Positions 47,602 to 55,647 of a stretch of DNA of 64,000 nucleotides are shown here, one piece after another. Numbering within the stretch: position 1 is the first letter of the stretch; the number at the start of each line of letters is the position of its first letter. The position numbers and the translations under genes are program-made. The stretch spans positions 1 through 64,000 of the forward strand of contig NZ_JADWPE010000006.1 of NCBI RefSeq assembly GCF_017308985.1. Direction: 5' to 3'. Source of the stretch: Lysobacter changpingensis (lineage in GTDB: Bacteria > Pseudomonadota > Gammaproteobacteria > Xanthomonadales > Xanthomonadaceae). The notes under the pieces are model-generated. The model had not been told where the DNA came from. It did not search any database and saw only the letters and a program-made list of their open reading frames with translations.

Positions 47602-47626
47602 GCGGGCGCGGCCAGGCCGCGCCCGC
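47602..47626 (-). terminator. Intra-operonic hairpin after the pilin gene
   Basis: GCGGGCGCGGCC (47602-47613) pairs perfectly with GGCCGCGCCCGC (47615-47626). Being between pilin and chaperone and lacking a T run, it probably stabilises the pilin transcript end or partly stops transcription, to give more pilin than machinery. This arrangement is common in fimbrial operons. Confidence 0.65.
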
Positions 47627-47636
47627 GGGGTGGTGC

Positions 47637-48173
47637 TCAGTTGTAGATCATCGTGAACTGCACGCTGGTGTTCACGCTGCCCGGCGTGGCGGCACCGGTG
47701 GCGTAGTACTGGGCGTAGTAGTTCAGCGTGCCCGCGCCGTTGGTGTCGGTGACGACCGACTGCGACGCCTGCGCGCCGCGCACGCCGGCCAGCTGGATCT
47801 GGGTCAGGTCGCTGTTGAGCAGCTTGACCTGCACGTTGCTCGCCGAGCCGGCGGCGGTGCTGTTGCGCAGGCCGTGCGTCGTCGGGTCGATCGAGGCGCT
47901 CGGCTCGAAGAAGGCCTGCGCCGAGGTGCCACCGGTGCAGCCGCTGACGTTGATCGCGAACGGCGTGGTCGCGGCGGTCTCGCCTGCGGCGGCCAGCGCG
48001 GTGGTCGGCACGCTCGGCAGCGCGACGTTGACGTTCGTGCCGCTGGTGCCGGCGATGCGGCAGGTGTTGGCGGCGACCGTGCCGGTCACGGTGATGGTGC
48101 CGTCGGCGGCGAAGGCCGGCGCAATGGAAACGAGGCCGGCGGCGGTGGCCGCGACGAGAAGAAGCTTCTTCAT
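47637..48173 (-). CDS. Major fimbrial subunit (type 1-like pilin)
   Basis: 178 residues. Signal peptide ends AFA-AD. Mature start GTITVTGTVAANTCRIAG, with the first Cys, and the second in INVSGCTGGT form the subunit disulfide. The C-terminal strand SVQFTMIYN is the usual beta-zipper end. It is first in the pilin-chaperone-usher-adhesin operon. A sigma-54 promoter (48234-48250) lies ~60 bases upstream of the start. Confidence 0.9.
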   Translation of the reverse strand: MKKLLLVAATAAGLVSIAPAFAADGTITVTGTVAANTCRIAGTSGTNVNVALPSVPTTALAAAGETAATTPFAINVSGCTGGTSAQAFFEPSASIDPTTHGLRNSTAAGSASNVQVKLLNSDLTQIQLAGVRGAQASQSVVTDTNGAGTLNYYAQYYATGAATPGSVNTSVQFTMIYN

Positions 48174-48233
48174 GGAATGAGTCCCTGTATGGTGTCCGCC
48201 GGCGGCGACACGCGGCCGGGTCTGGGCATGGAA

Positions 48234-48250
48234 AGCAGAAACTGTGCCAA
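48234..48250 (-). promoter_or_regulatory. Candidate sigma-54 (RpoN) promoter of the fimbrial operon
   Basis: On the minus strand the sequence is TTGGCACAGTTTCTGCT. GG (48248-48247) and GC (48236-48235) are 10 bases apart, and the consensus is matched at all but two positions. It would start transcription near 48223, about 50 bases before the pilin ATG (48173). Confidence 0.65.
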
Positions 48251-48328
48251 CCGTCTCAAAACGACCTGCGGCCCGTTACGGGGATGTGAAAGGGCAGGAT
48301 CAGCCAACATCCAACGCGATACTGATCA

Positions 48329-48368
48329 CAGTTTTTGATGATTTTGACACTCAACGTCAGTTTTTGAC
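48329..48368 (-). promoter_or_regulatory. Iterated TCAAAA sites upstream of the fimbrial promoter
   Basis: On the minus strand, TCAAAAACTG occurs perfectly twice (48367-48358 and 48338-48329, 29 bases apart), and TGTCAAAATC lies between them (48350-48341). The sites lie about 80-120 bases upstream of the sigma-54 promoter, the usual range for an activator's upstream sites. The activator is unknown. Confidence 0.45.
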
Positions 48369-48490
48369 CCATTGATTTGTGACGTGGTGCCGATATTCCG
48401 ACGCATTCCGATTCCGAGACCGCCTTGGCTTGCCGGCATCCGGCCTCGCCGCCAAGATGCCGGCAGCGACTTGGGGGGAGCCGCACCCGC

Positions 48491-49426
48491 ATGACATCGA
48501 TCGCACGCGCCACCGCCGCGCTGACGCTGCTGGCCGCCCTGATGGCGGCGGGCTGCCAGCGCGCGCCCGCGCCCGTGGTCGAGCCCACGCCGACCGAACC
48601 GACGCAGGCCGTCGAGCAGCTCATCCGCGACCTGCGCCGCAACGACCTGGTGAGCTACTCGCGCCACGCCGTCCCACCGGAGCTGCACGCGCGGCTCGAT
48701 CTTGCATGGAAGGAAGGCCGCACCCGCTGGCCGCTGACCGACCTGCCGCTCGACGACCGCCTGCCCGCCTTCATCGACGCCCTGTCCGCGCCGGGCGCCG
48801 AGAAGCAGCTGCTCACCGTCTACCAGCGCCAGTTCTCCGGCGCGAACGCCGAACTGCGCTCGGCCGCCGCCACGCTGGGGCTGTTCGCGACCCAGTACCT
48901 GCGCCGCGAAGGCGACTACAGCGACGAGGAACGCGCCCATTACGTGCAGCTGGTCGGCGCGATCAGCCGCTGGGCGCAGAAGGCGCCGCTGGGGGATGTG
49001 CAGCTCGCGCGGCAGGCCATCCCCTCGCTGGTCGCCGGCGCCCGCCACACCGGGCTGGCCGGCGGGCCGGAGCGCTTCCGGCAGCTCGGCATGCAGCGCA
49101 GCCTGGAGCACATGGGCCCGTTCTTCGAACGGATGAAGCGGGTGCTGCTGGCCTACGGACTGGACATCGACGCCGACCTGGCGACCGCCCGCGCCACCCT
49201 GCTCGAACGCGACGGCGACCGCGCCCGCATCCGCCTGGACTACACGCTGGCCGGGCAGGCGATCCAGGCCGAACTGACGGTCGAGCGCCGCGACGGCCAC
49301 TGGTATCTCACCGACGCCCTGCGCCACGCCGAGGTCGAAGCCGCACGCCCCGCGGCTGCGAGCGGCAAGGCGCCGAAGGTCCTGCCGCCGGCCGCCAAGG
49401 CCCCGCTCGCGCCGGCGGCGCCCTGA
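48491..49426 (+). CDS. Lipoprotein of unknown function
   Basis: 311 residues. Lipobox MAAGC near residue 20. The rest is mainly helical with an N-terminal region PTQAVEQLIRDLRRND and a C-terminal beta stretch LTVERRDGHWYLTDALRHAE; the latter recalls the end of lipoproteins with a DUF4878/NTF2-like domain. The last 30 residues are Ala/Pro/Lys-rich. ATG 48491 is chosen for the lipobox after it and a G-rich ribosome site about 12 bases upstream. plsB starts 25 bases after its stop, so co-transcription is possible. Not recognised further. Confidence 0.7.
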   Translation: MTSIARATAALTLLAALMAAGCQRAPAPVVEPTPTEPTQAVEQLIRDLRRNDLVSYSRHAVPPELHARLDLAWKEGRTRWPLTDLPLDDRLPAFIDALSAPGAEKQLLTVYQRQFSGANAELRSAAATLGLFATQYLRREGDYSDEERAHYVQLVGAISRWAQKAPLGDVQLARQAIPSLVAGARHTGLAGGPERFRQLGMQRSLEHMGPFFERMKRVLLAYGLDIDADLATARATLLERDGDRARIRLDYTLAGQAIQAELTVERRDGHWYLTDALRHAEVEAARPAAASGKAPKVLPPAAKAPLAPAAP

Positions 49427-49451
49427 ACGCGCCCAAGGCGTGAAGGGCATA

Positions 49452-52259
49452 ATGCCCGCGATGCCGAACCAGACGCCCCTGCCTTTTCCGGACGCCGACA
49501 AGGACGCGACGGCCGCCCCTCCGTCCAGCCGCGACAACGCGGCAACGCCTCCGCACGCACCGGCGCAGGACGCGACCGACCCGACCGCCGCACTCGACGC
49601 GGATCCCGTGGACGCCGGGCGTCCGGAACCCGATCCGGCCCAGGCCGAACTCCCCATCGCCGCCCCCGCCGGCACGCCGGGCGACGATCGCCGCGGCGGC
49701 GGCCCGCGTCGTCCCGCTTCGGCCGCCCGCCGTCCGTGGTGGGCGAAGCTGCTTGGCCGGATCATGGCGCCGTGGGTGCAGATCACCGTCGAACCGCGCA
49801 ACCCGGCGGCCGAGATCCCCGAGGAATGGAGCGGCCGGCCGGTCTGCTACGTGCTCGAGGACTACGGCCTGTCCAACGCGCTGATCCTCGAACGCGCCTG
49901 CCGCGAGGCCGGCCTGCCCTCGCCGCTGCAGCCGCTGCCGGGCGATCCGCTCAGGCGCAAGCGCGCCTACCTCGCGCTGTCGCGCCGCAACGTCAACACG
50001 CTGGCGCAGCTGCAGCAGTCGCTGGGCACCGCGCCGGCCTCGCCGAAGTCGCATTCGGGCTCGCTCGCGCACCTGCTCGACGCGCACCGCGCCGATCCGT
50101 CGCTGGACGTGCAGCTGGTGCCGGTGTCGATCTTCGTTGGCCGCGCGCCGGACAAGAACAGCGGCTGGTTCTCGGTGCTGTTCTCGGAAAACTGGACGCT
50201 GGTCGGCCGCTTCCGCCGGCTGCTGGCGATCGCGCTCAACGGCCGCGACACGCTGGTGCGCTTCGCCCCGCCGGTGAGCCTGCGCGACATCGTCGACGAA
50301 GGCCTGGAATCCGAACGCACGGTGCGCAAGCTCTCGCGCGTGCTGCGCGCGCATTTCCGCCGCATCCGCGCGGCGGTGATCGGGCCGGACCTGTCGACGC
50401 GGCGGTTGCTGGTCGACCAGGTGCTGTCCTCGGCCACGGTGAAGGAAGCCATCGCCGACCAGGCCGCGCGCGACAAGAGCTCGCTCGCCGAAGCCTGGAA
50501 GAAGGCGCACGGCTTCGCCTACGAGATCGCCGCCGACTACTCGCACCCGGTCGTCCGTTCGGCGAGCTTCCTGCTGACGCCGGTGTGGAACCGCATCTAC
50601 CGCGGCGTGCTGGTCCACCACCTGGACAAGCTGAAGGACGACGCGCCCGGCTTCGAAGTGGTCTACGTGCCCTGCCACCGCAGCCACATGGACTACCTGC
50701 TGCTGAGCTACCTGCTGTACACGCGCGGCATCGTGCCGCCGCACATCGTGGCCGGCATCAACCTCAACCTGCCGGTCGTCGGCACGCTGCTGCGCAAGGG
50801 CGGCGCGTTCTTCATCCGCCGCAGCATCCGCGGCAGCGCGCTGTATTCGGCGGTGCTGAGCGAATACGTCGCGCAGCTGGTCGCCGGCGGATATTCGATC
50901 GAATACTTCGTCGAAGGCGGCCGTTCGCGCACGGGCCGGCTGCTTCCGCCGAAGGGCGGCATGGTCGCGATGACGGTGCGCGCCTTCGTGCGCCAGCCCA
51001 CGCGGCCGGTGCTGTTCCAGCCGATCTACATCGGCTACGAGAAGCTGATGGAAGGCAACAGCTACCTCGACGAGCTGTCCGGCAAACCGAAGGAAAAGGA
51101 ATCGATCTGGCAGCTGCTGATGGGCATCCCGAAGGTGCTGCGCAGCAACTACGGCCAGGTGGTGGTGAACTTCGGCGAACCGATCCGCCTGAACGACGTG
51201 CTCGCCGAGCATGCCCCGGACTGGAACGGCCAGCCGGTCAGCGACGAGGAAAAGCCCGCGTGGCTGTCCGACACCGTCGACGCGCTCGCGCAGCGCATCC
51301 AGGTGAACGTCAACCGCGCCGCCGACGTCAACCCGATCAACCTGCTCGCCCTGGCGCTGCTGTCCACGCCCAAGCACGCGATGGGCGAGGCCGACCTGCG
51401 CGCGCAGATCGCGCTGAGCAAGACGCTGCTGGCGGAGCTTCCGTATTCGGACCGCGTGACGGTCACGCCGCATCCGGTCGAGGAGATCATCGCCCACGGC
51501 GAGGAGATCGCCGTGCTCACGCGCATCCGCCACCCGCTGGGCGACGTGCTCGGCGTGAGCGGCGACAACGCGGTGCTGCTGAGCTACTTCCGCAACAACG
51601 TGCTGCACCTGTTCACCGCGGCGTCGTGGATCGCCTGCTGCTTCCAGAACAACCGCCGCATGAGCATGAACGGCGTGCTGCGCCTGGGCCGCGCGGTGTA
51701 TCCGTTCCTGCAGGCCGAGCTGTTCCTGCCGTGGACGGAAGAGGAATTCGCCGACCGCCTGACCCGCACGGTCGACGTGTTCGTGCGCGAAGGCCTGCTG
51801 GAGCGGATCAGCGAGGACGAAGGCGGCATCCTCGCGCGCAACGCCGGGCAGACCGACGAAGTGTTCCGCCTTCGCGCGATCGGCCACTCGCTGCAGCAGG
51901 CGTTCGAGCGCTACTACATCGCCATCAGCGTGCTGGTGAAGAACGGCCCGGGCACGCTCACCGCCGCCGAACTGGAAAGCCTGTGCCAGCTCGCCGCGCA
52001 GCGCCTGTCGCTGCTGTACGCGCCGGCCGCGCCGGAGTTCTTCGACAAGACGCTGTTCCGCGGCTTCATCCAGAAACTGCGCGAGATGAAGCTGGTGTGG
52101 CTGGACGAGAACAGCAAGCTCGCCTTCGACAGCCGCCTGGACACCTGGGCGAAGGACGCGAAGTTCATCCTCGGCCGCGAGTTGCGGCACACGATCGAGA
52201 AGATCAGCCCGGAGAGCGTGAAGCCTTCGGCGGAAGAAGCGCCGGGCGACAAGGCGTAA
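49452..52259 (+). CDS. plsB: Glycerol-3-phosphate 1-O-acyltransferase PlsB
   Basis: 935 residues, longer than the E. coli enzyme (~807) because of an Ala/Pro/Asp-rich N-terminal extension of ~90 residues. Acyltransferase motifs: CHRSHMDY (His409 to Asp414), GAFFIRRSIRGS and FVEGGRSRTGR, then PIYIGYEKL. It acylates glycerol-3-phosphate with acyl-ACP or acyl-CoA, the first step of phospholipid synthesis, at the inner membrane. Start choice: ATG 49452 or 49461; the GTG at 49440 is less likely. A CATAAT at 49448-49453 overlaps the first ATG, so a transcript from it would begin near 49461 and be leaderless. Confidence 0.95.
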   Translation: MPAMPNQTPLPFPDADKDATAAPPSSRDNAATPPHAPAQDATDPTAALDADPVDAGRPEPDPAQAELPIAAPAGTPGDDRRGGGPRRPASAARRPWWAKLLGRIMAPWVQITVEPRNPAAEIPEEWSGRPVCYVLEDYGLSNALILERACREAGLPSPLQPLPGDPLRRKRAYLALSRRNVNTLAQLQQSLGTAPASPKSHSGSLAHLLDAHRADPSLDVQLVPVSIFVGRAPDKNSGWFSVLFSENWTLVGRFRRLLAIALNGRDTLVRFAPPVSLRDIVDEGLESERTVRKLSRVLRAHFRRIRAAVIGPDLSTRRLLVDQVLSSATVKEAIADQAARDKSSLAEAWKKAHGFAYEIAADYSHPVVRSASFLLTPVWNRIYRGVLVHHLDKLKDDAPGFEVVYVPCHRSHMDYLLLSYLLYTRGIVPPHIVAGINLNLPVVGTLLRKGGAFFIRRSIRGSALYSAVLSEYVAQLVAGGYSIEYFVEGGRSRTGRLLPPKGGMVAMTVRAFVRQPTRPVLFQPIYIGYEKLMEGNSYLDELSGKPKEKESIWQLLMGIPKVLRSNYGQVVVNFGEPIRLNDVLAEHAPDWNGQPVSDEEKPAWLSDTVDALAQRIQVNVNRAADVNPINLLALALLSTPKHAMGEADLRAQIALSKTLLAELPYSDRVTVTPHPVEEIIAHGEEIAVLTRIRHPLGDVLGVSGDNAVLLSYFRNNVLHLFTAASWIACCFQNNRRMSMNGVLRLGRAVYPFLQAELFLPWTEEEFADRLTRTVDVFVREGLLERISEDEGGILARNAGQTDEVFRLRAIGHSLQQAFERYYIAISVLVKNGPGTLTAAELESLCQLAAQRLSLLYAPAAPEFFDKTLFRGFIQKLREMKLVWLDENSKLAFDSRLDTWAKDAKFILGRELRHTIEKISPESVKPSAEEAPGDKA

Positions 52260-52277
52260 ATACCTTCCGCTGCGTTT

Positions 52278-52426
52278 GCAGCCCGGGTAAGCGAAGCGCA
52301 CCCGGGGTGCCATGGCGAGTTCCACAAGGACACGTGCACGTTGATGGTGCAGCGCGCTGCGGCGCGTTCATCGCCACCGCAACTGAGTTGCACCGAGGCG
52401 CGGTGCGCTTCGCTTGCCCGGGCTAC
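52278..52426. mobile_element. MITE-like element, copy 2 (~149 bp)
   Basis: The left arm AGCCCGGGTAAGCGAAGCGC (52280-52299) and right arm GCGCTTCGCTTGCCCGGGCT (52405-52424) are complementary with few mismatches. The ~100-base core, including GGCGAGTTCCACAAGGACAC and CGTGCACGTTGATGGTGC, matches the reverse complement of 34844-34992. No transposase gene is in the window, so it would be non-autonomous. It starts 18 bases after the plsB stop. Predicted peptides across it are not real genes. Confidence 0.75.
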
Positions 52427-52456
52427 GCAAGAAGATGCGTCAGATCCGACCGGCCC

Positions 52457-52666
52457 TCACGCCGGCTCATCCGGAATCAACGCGCTCTCCAGCCGCGCGA
52501 TGCAGTCCTTCAGCCACAGCTTGCGCTTCTTCAGGCGCTTGACCGTCAGCTCGTCCACGTCGGACGCCTGGCCCAGACGTTCGATCGCCGCGTCCAGGTC
52601 GCGGTGTTCGAGCCGCAGTTCGGCCAGCTGGCGCGCTAGCACGGCGGGATCGTCGCTTTCGGTCAT
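52457..52666 (-). CDS. YdcH-like DUF465 protein
   Basis: 69 residues, one helical hairpin: AELRLEHRDLDAAIERLGQ, then LTVKRLKKRKLWLKDCIARLE. This length and charge pattern fits DUF465, small proteins of unknown function. The gene is convergent with plsB and divergent from ttcA. Confidence 0.85.
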   Translation of the reverse strand: MTESDDPAVLARQLAELRLEHRDLDAAIERLGQASDVDELTVKRLKKRKLWLKDCIARLESALIPDEPA

Positions 52667-52731
52667 CCCCGAAGCTTAACGCGCCGCGGCGACCAGCGTC
52701 ACCGCGCCCGCGCCGGTAGAATGGCCGGTCC

Positions 52732-53634
52732 ATGAGTACCGTCCTGCCCCTGCTGGAACCCCAGCCCCGCGCGCAGCGTCGCGCGCACGAGAACAACAAG
52801 CTCGCCAAGCGCCTGCGCCACCAGGTCGGCCGCGCGATCGCCGACTTCGGCATGATCGAGGACGGCGACAAGGTGATGGTCTGCCTGTCCGGCGGCAAGG
52901 ACAGCTACACCATGCTCGACATCCTGCTGCAACTCCAGCAGAAGGCGCCGGTGAAGTTCGAACTGGTCGCGGTGAACCTGGACCAGAAGCAGCCGGATTT
53001 CCCCGGGCACGTGCTGCCGCAGTACCTGGAATCGATCGGCGTTGCGTACCACGTCATCGAGCAGGACACGTATTCGGTCGTCACGCGCGTCGTGCCCGAA
53101 GGCAAGACCATGTGTTCACTGTGCTCGCGCCTGCGGCGCGGCGCGCTGTACACGTACGCCGAAGAGAATGGCTTCACGAAGATCGCGCTCGGCCACCATC
53201 GCGACGACCTGGTCGCGACGTTCTTCCTGAACCTGTTCTTCCACGCCAAGCTCTCGGGCATGCCCCCCAAGCTGCTCAGCGACGACGGCAAGCACGTGGT
53301 GATCCGACCGCTCGCGTACGTGCGCGAGGACGACATCAGTGCCTACGCCGAAGCGAAGGGCTTCCCGATCATCCCGTGCAACCTGTGCGGCTCGCAGGAA
53401 AACCTTCAGCGCAAGCAGGTATCGAGGATGATGGATGCCTGGGAACGCGAAACGCCCGGCCGCATCGAAACCATCGCGCGCGCGCTGGGCGACATCCGCC
53501 CGTCGCAGCTGAGCGATCCGAAGCTGTTCGATTTCCTCGCGCTCGGTCGCCATGGCGACGCGCCGATGCCCGACGCGCATGCGTGGCTGGCGGGCGACAC
53601 CCGGGAACCGGCAATGGAGAATGGGGAATCGTAG
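52732..53634 (+). CDS. ttcA: tRNA 2-thiocytidine(32) synthetase TtcA
   Basis: 300 residues. The ATP PP-loop SGGKDS is at 53-58, and CSLC (Cys128, Cys131) and CNLC (Cys216, Cys219) are the Fe-S ligands and catalytic cysteines. [17 protein letters not shown] is the family signature. It thiolates C32 of several tRNAs. The last nine codons (EPAMENGES) are encoded by one arm of a palindromic repeat (53605-53706), which gives a non-standard C-terminus after the usual end near Leu-Ala-Gly-Asp. Confidence 0.95.
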   Translation: MSTVLPLLEPQPRAQRRAHENNKLAKRLRHQVGRAIADFGMIEDGDKVMVCLSGGKDSYTMLDILLQLQQKAPVKFELVAVNLDQKQPDFPGHVLPQYLESIGVAYHVIEQDTYSVVTRVVPEGKTMCSLCSRLRRGALYTYAEENGFTKIALGHHRDDLVATFFLNLFFHAKLSGMPPKLLSDDGKHVVIRPLAYVREDDISAYAEAKGFPIIPCNLCGSQENLQRKQVSRMMDAWERETPGRIETIARALGDIRPSQLSDPKLFDFLALGRHGDAPMPDAHAWLAGDTREPAMENGES

Positions 53635-53706
53635 AAGCCGACCAACGCTCACGCTCCCCGCGCCTGCTGTTCCGATTCCCGATTCCCCATTCCCTATTTC
53701 CGGCTC
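53605..53706. repeat. Palindromic heptad element at the ttcA end
   Basis: The 27-base left arm (53605-53631), from GAACCGGCAATG to GGGGAATCG, is complementary to the right arm (53680-53706), from CGATTCCCC to TTTCCGGCTC, with about four mismatches. The ~48-base centre holds a further GATTCCC heptad. It gives TtcA its final codons and ends 4 bases before the rdgC ATG. Same design as 27863-27965. Confidence 0.8.
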
Positions 53707-53710
53707 CCGA

Positions 53711-54616
53711 ATGTTCTTTCGCAACCTGACACTGTTCCGCTTCCCCACCACCACCAAACTCGACGAACTGGAAAGCGGCCTGGGCGAATGCCAGCTCAAG
53801 CCGGTCGGCCCGCTGGAACTGTCCAGCCGCGGTTTCATTTCGCCGTTCGGGCGCGGCTCCGAGGAAATGCTGCACAACCGCAGCGATGCGACGTGGCTCG
53901 CCGTCGGCGGCGAGGACAAGATCCTGCCGGGTTCGGTCGTCAACGACATGCTGAACAAGAAGCTGTCGGAGATCGAGCAGAAGGAAGGCCGCAAGCCCGG
54001 CGGCAAGACGCGCAAGCGCATCAAGGACGAACTCATCACCGACCTGCTGCCGCGCGCGTTCGTGAAGCCCAGCCGCACCGACGCCCTGATCGACGCGGGG
54101 CTGGGCGTGGTCGCGGTGGATACCTCCAGCCGCAAGTCCGGCGAGAACGTGGTGAGCGAGATCCGCCGCGCGCTCGGCAGCTTCCCGGCGCTGCCGCTGA
54201 ACGCCGAAGTCGCGCCGCGCTCGATCCTGACCGGCTGGGTCGCGGGCGAGCCGCTGCCGGAAGGCCTGTCGCTGGGCGATGAATGCGAGCTGCGCGATCC
54301 GATCGACCAGGGCGCGGTGGTGAAGGTGCAGCGCATGGAGCTGCAGAGCGACGAGATCACCAAGCACCTGGAATCGGGCAAGCAGGTCACGCGCCTGGCG
54401 CTGAACCTGGACGACCACGTGTCGTTCGTGCTCGGCGAGGACCTGGTCGTGCGCAAGTTCAAGCTGCTCGACGGCGCGGTGGACGAGCTGGAATCGACCG
54501 AGCGCGACGACCTGCGCGCCGAGCTCGACGCGCGTTTCGTGCTGATGGCCGGCGAGTTCCGCCGCCTGTTCACGGTGCTGGAAGGCGCGCTGAAGCTGTC
54601 GAAAGCCGAAGCCTGA
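53711..54616 (+). CDS. rdgC: Recombination-associated protein RdgC
   Basis: 301 residues, the usual length. MFFRNLTLFRFPTTT, then FISPFGRGSEEMLHN, KLSEIEQKEGRKPGGKTRKR and FVKPSRTDALID are strongly conserved. RdgC binds duplex DNA as a ring-like dimer and limits RecA loading. ATG 53711 follows the repeat element (53605-53706), which has no good ribosome binding site; initiation may rely on coupling to ttcA, whose stop is 76 bases upstream. Confidence 0.97.
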   Translation: MFFRNLTLFRFPTTTKLDELESGLGECQLKPVGPLELSSRGFISPFGRGSEEMLHNRSDATWLAVGGEDKILPGSVVNDMLNKKLSEIEQKEGRKPGGKTRKRIKDELITDLLPRAFVKPSRTDALIDAGLGVVAVDTSSRKSGENVVSEIRRALGSFPALPLNAEVAPRSILTGWVAGEPLPEGLSLGDECELRDPIDQGAVVKVQRMELQSDEITKHLESGKQVTRLALNLDDHVSFVLGEDLVVRKFKLLDGAVDELESTERDDLRAELDARFVLMAGEFRRLFTVLEGALKLSKAEA

Positions 54617-54748
54617 GCCTGCCGACGCGGCACGCGGATGCGGGCGCGCCGCCGCGTCCGCCGCTCCGGTTCGCGTCCCGCACATGGCAATGCGAGGCGC
54701 GACGCCGTTTCGCGCCGCATCGTCACCTCGCATCGCTAAGATGCACCC

Positions 54749-55552
54749 ATGCCATCGCCGCCCCGCCCCCTCGCCCGCCTGTTCGCGCCCACGCCGCGCA
54801 CGGTGGAGCGCGAAACACTCGACATCGAGCTGGGCGACGGGCGCACCATCCCGCTGCAGCGCGTGCGCGATCCGCGTGCGCGCCGGATCAAACTGTCGGT
54901 CGACGAACGCGGCGCACGCCTCACCGTGCCGATGCGCGCCAGCCTCGCCACCGCCGACCGCTTCGTCGCGCAGCATCGCGACTGGCTCGCCGCGCAGCTG
55001 GAGCGTTTCGCCGTGGACGGCATGCCGACGCTGGAGCCCGGCGTCGCGACGCAACTGCCGCTGCGCGGCGAGCTGCACGACGTGCGCTGGGAAGCCGGAC
55101 GTTTCACGCGGCTGGACCATGCGGGCGATGGCAGCGGCGAACTGGTGTTCACCCATCCGGCGCGCGCCGGCGACACCGCGGTGCGCCGCGCGGTGCGCGA
55201 TTTCCTCGAAGCGCAGGGCCGCGCCGACGTCGGCCGCTGGATGCCGCGCTACCTGCCCGCATTGCCGCGCGCGCCGCGCCGGGTGACGTTCAAGATCATG
55301 TCGTCGCAGTGGGGCTCGCTCGCGCCCGACGGCTCGATGGCGTTGGATCTCTCGCTGGTGCTCGCGCGGCCGGGTGCGTTCGAGTACGTGCTGGTGCACG
55401 AACTCTGCCATCTGATCCATGCCGATCATTCGCGCGCGTTCTGGCGCGAAGTCGAATCGCGCTGCCCGCAGTGGCGCGAGGAGCGCGATTATTTCCATGC
55501 CGAAGGGCGGCGGTTGAAGGCGACGCTGCGCGCGTTGTGCGGTAAGACGTAA
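54749..55552 (+). CDS. YgjP-like metallopeptidase (DUF45, SprT-related)
   Basis: 267 residues. The zinc motif HELCH is in FEYVLVHELCHLIHADHSRAFW, with a later conserved CPQWREERDYF region. Other family features: RIKLSVDERGARLTVPMRASL at the N-terminus and FKIMSSQWGSLAPDG. YgjP is a cytoplasmic metallopeptidase of unknown substrate in E. coli. Stand-alone gene. Confidence 0.9.
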   Translation: MPSPPRPLARLFAPTPRTVERETLDIELGDGRTIPLQRVRDPRARRIKLSVDERGARLTVPMRASLATADRFVAQHRDWLAAQLERFAVDGMPTLEPGVATQLPLRGELHDVRWEAGRFTRLDHAGDGSGELVFTHPARAGDTAVRRAVRDFLEAQGRADVGRWMPRYLPALPRAPRRVTFKIMSSQWGSLAPDGSMALDLSLVLARPGAFEYVLVHELCHLIHADHSRAFWREVESRCPQWREERDYFHAEGRRLKATLRALCGKT

Positions 55553-55568
55553 CGCCGTCGCCCTTTTG

Positions 55569-55632
55569 GAAGCGCATCCGGGTTCGCGTATCCGCGTCGT
55601 CACCCCGGGTGCGCTTCGCTTACCCGGGCTAC
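55569..55632. repeat. CCCGGGTAAGCG-type repeat with two arms
   Basis: The clear arm CCCGGGTGCGCTTCGCTTAC (55604-55623) runs on to CCGGGCTAC (55632). A degenerate arm, GGAAGCGCATCCGGG (55568-55582), lies before it. A short form of the element family at 34844 and 52278. It is after the YgjP-like gene and next to the hydrolase stop. Confidence 0.65.
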
Positions 55633-55647
55633 GACAGCGGTTTGCGA

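Larger units (their letters stand above)
48174..48490. other. Divergent promoter region, fimbrial operon / lipoprotein gene
   Basis: 317 bases, more AT-rich than its surroundings, between the pilin gene (minus) and the lipoprotein gene (plus). It holds the sigma-54 promoter and the TCAAAA sites; I see no gene. Confidence 0.6.

Noticed and set aside
52300-52679. Peptides read across the MITE-like element
   Set aside because: These frames cross non-coding palindromes and have no ribosome site; similar peptides appear in the copy at 34.9 kb only because the DNA is repeated.
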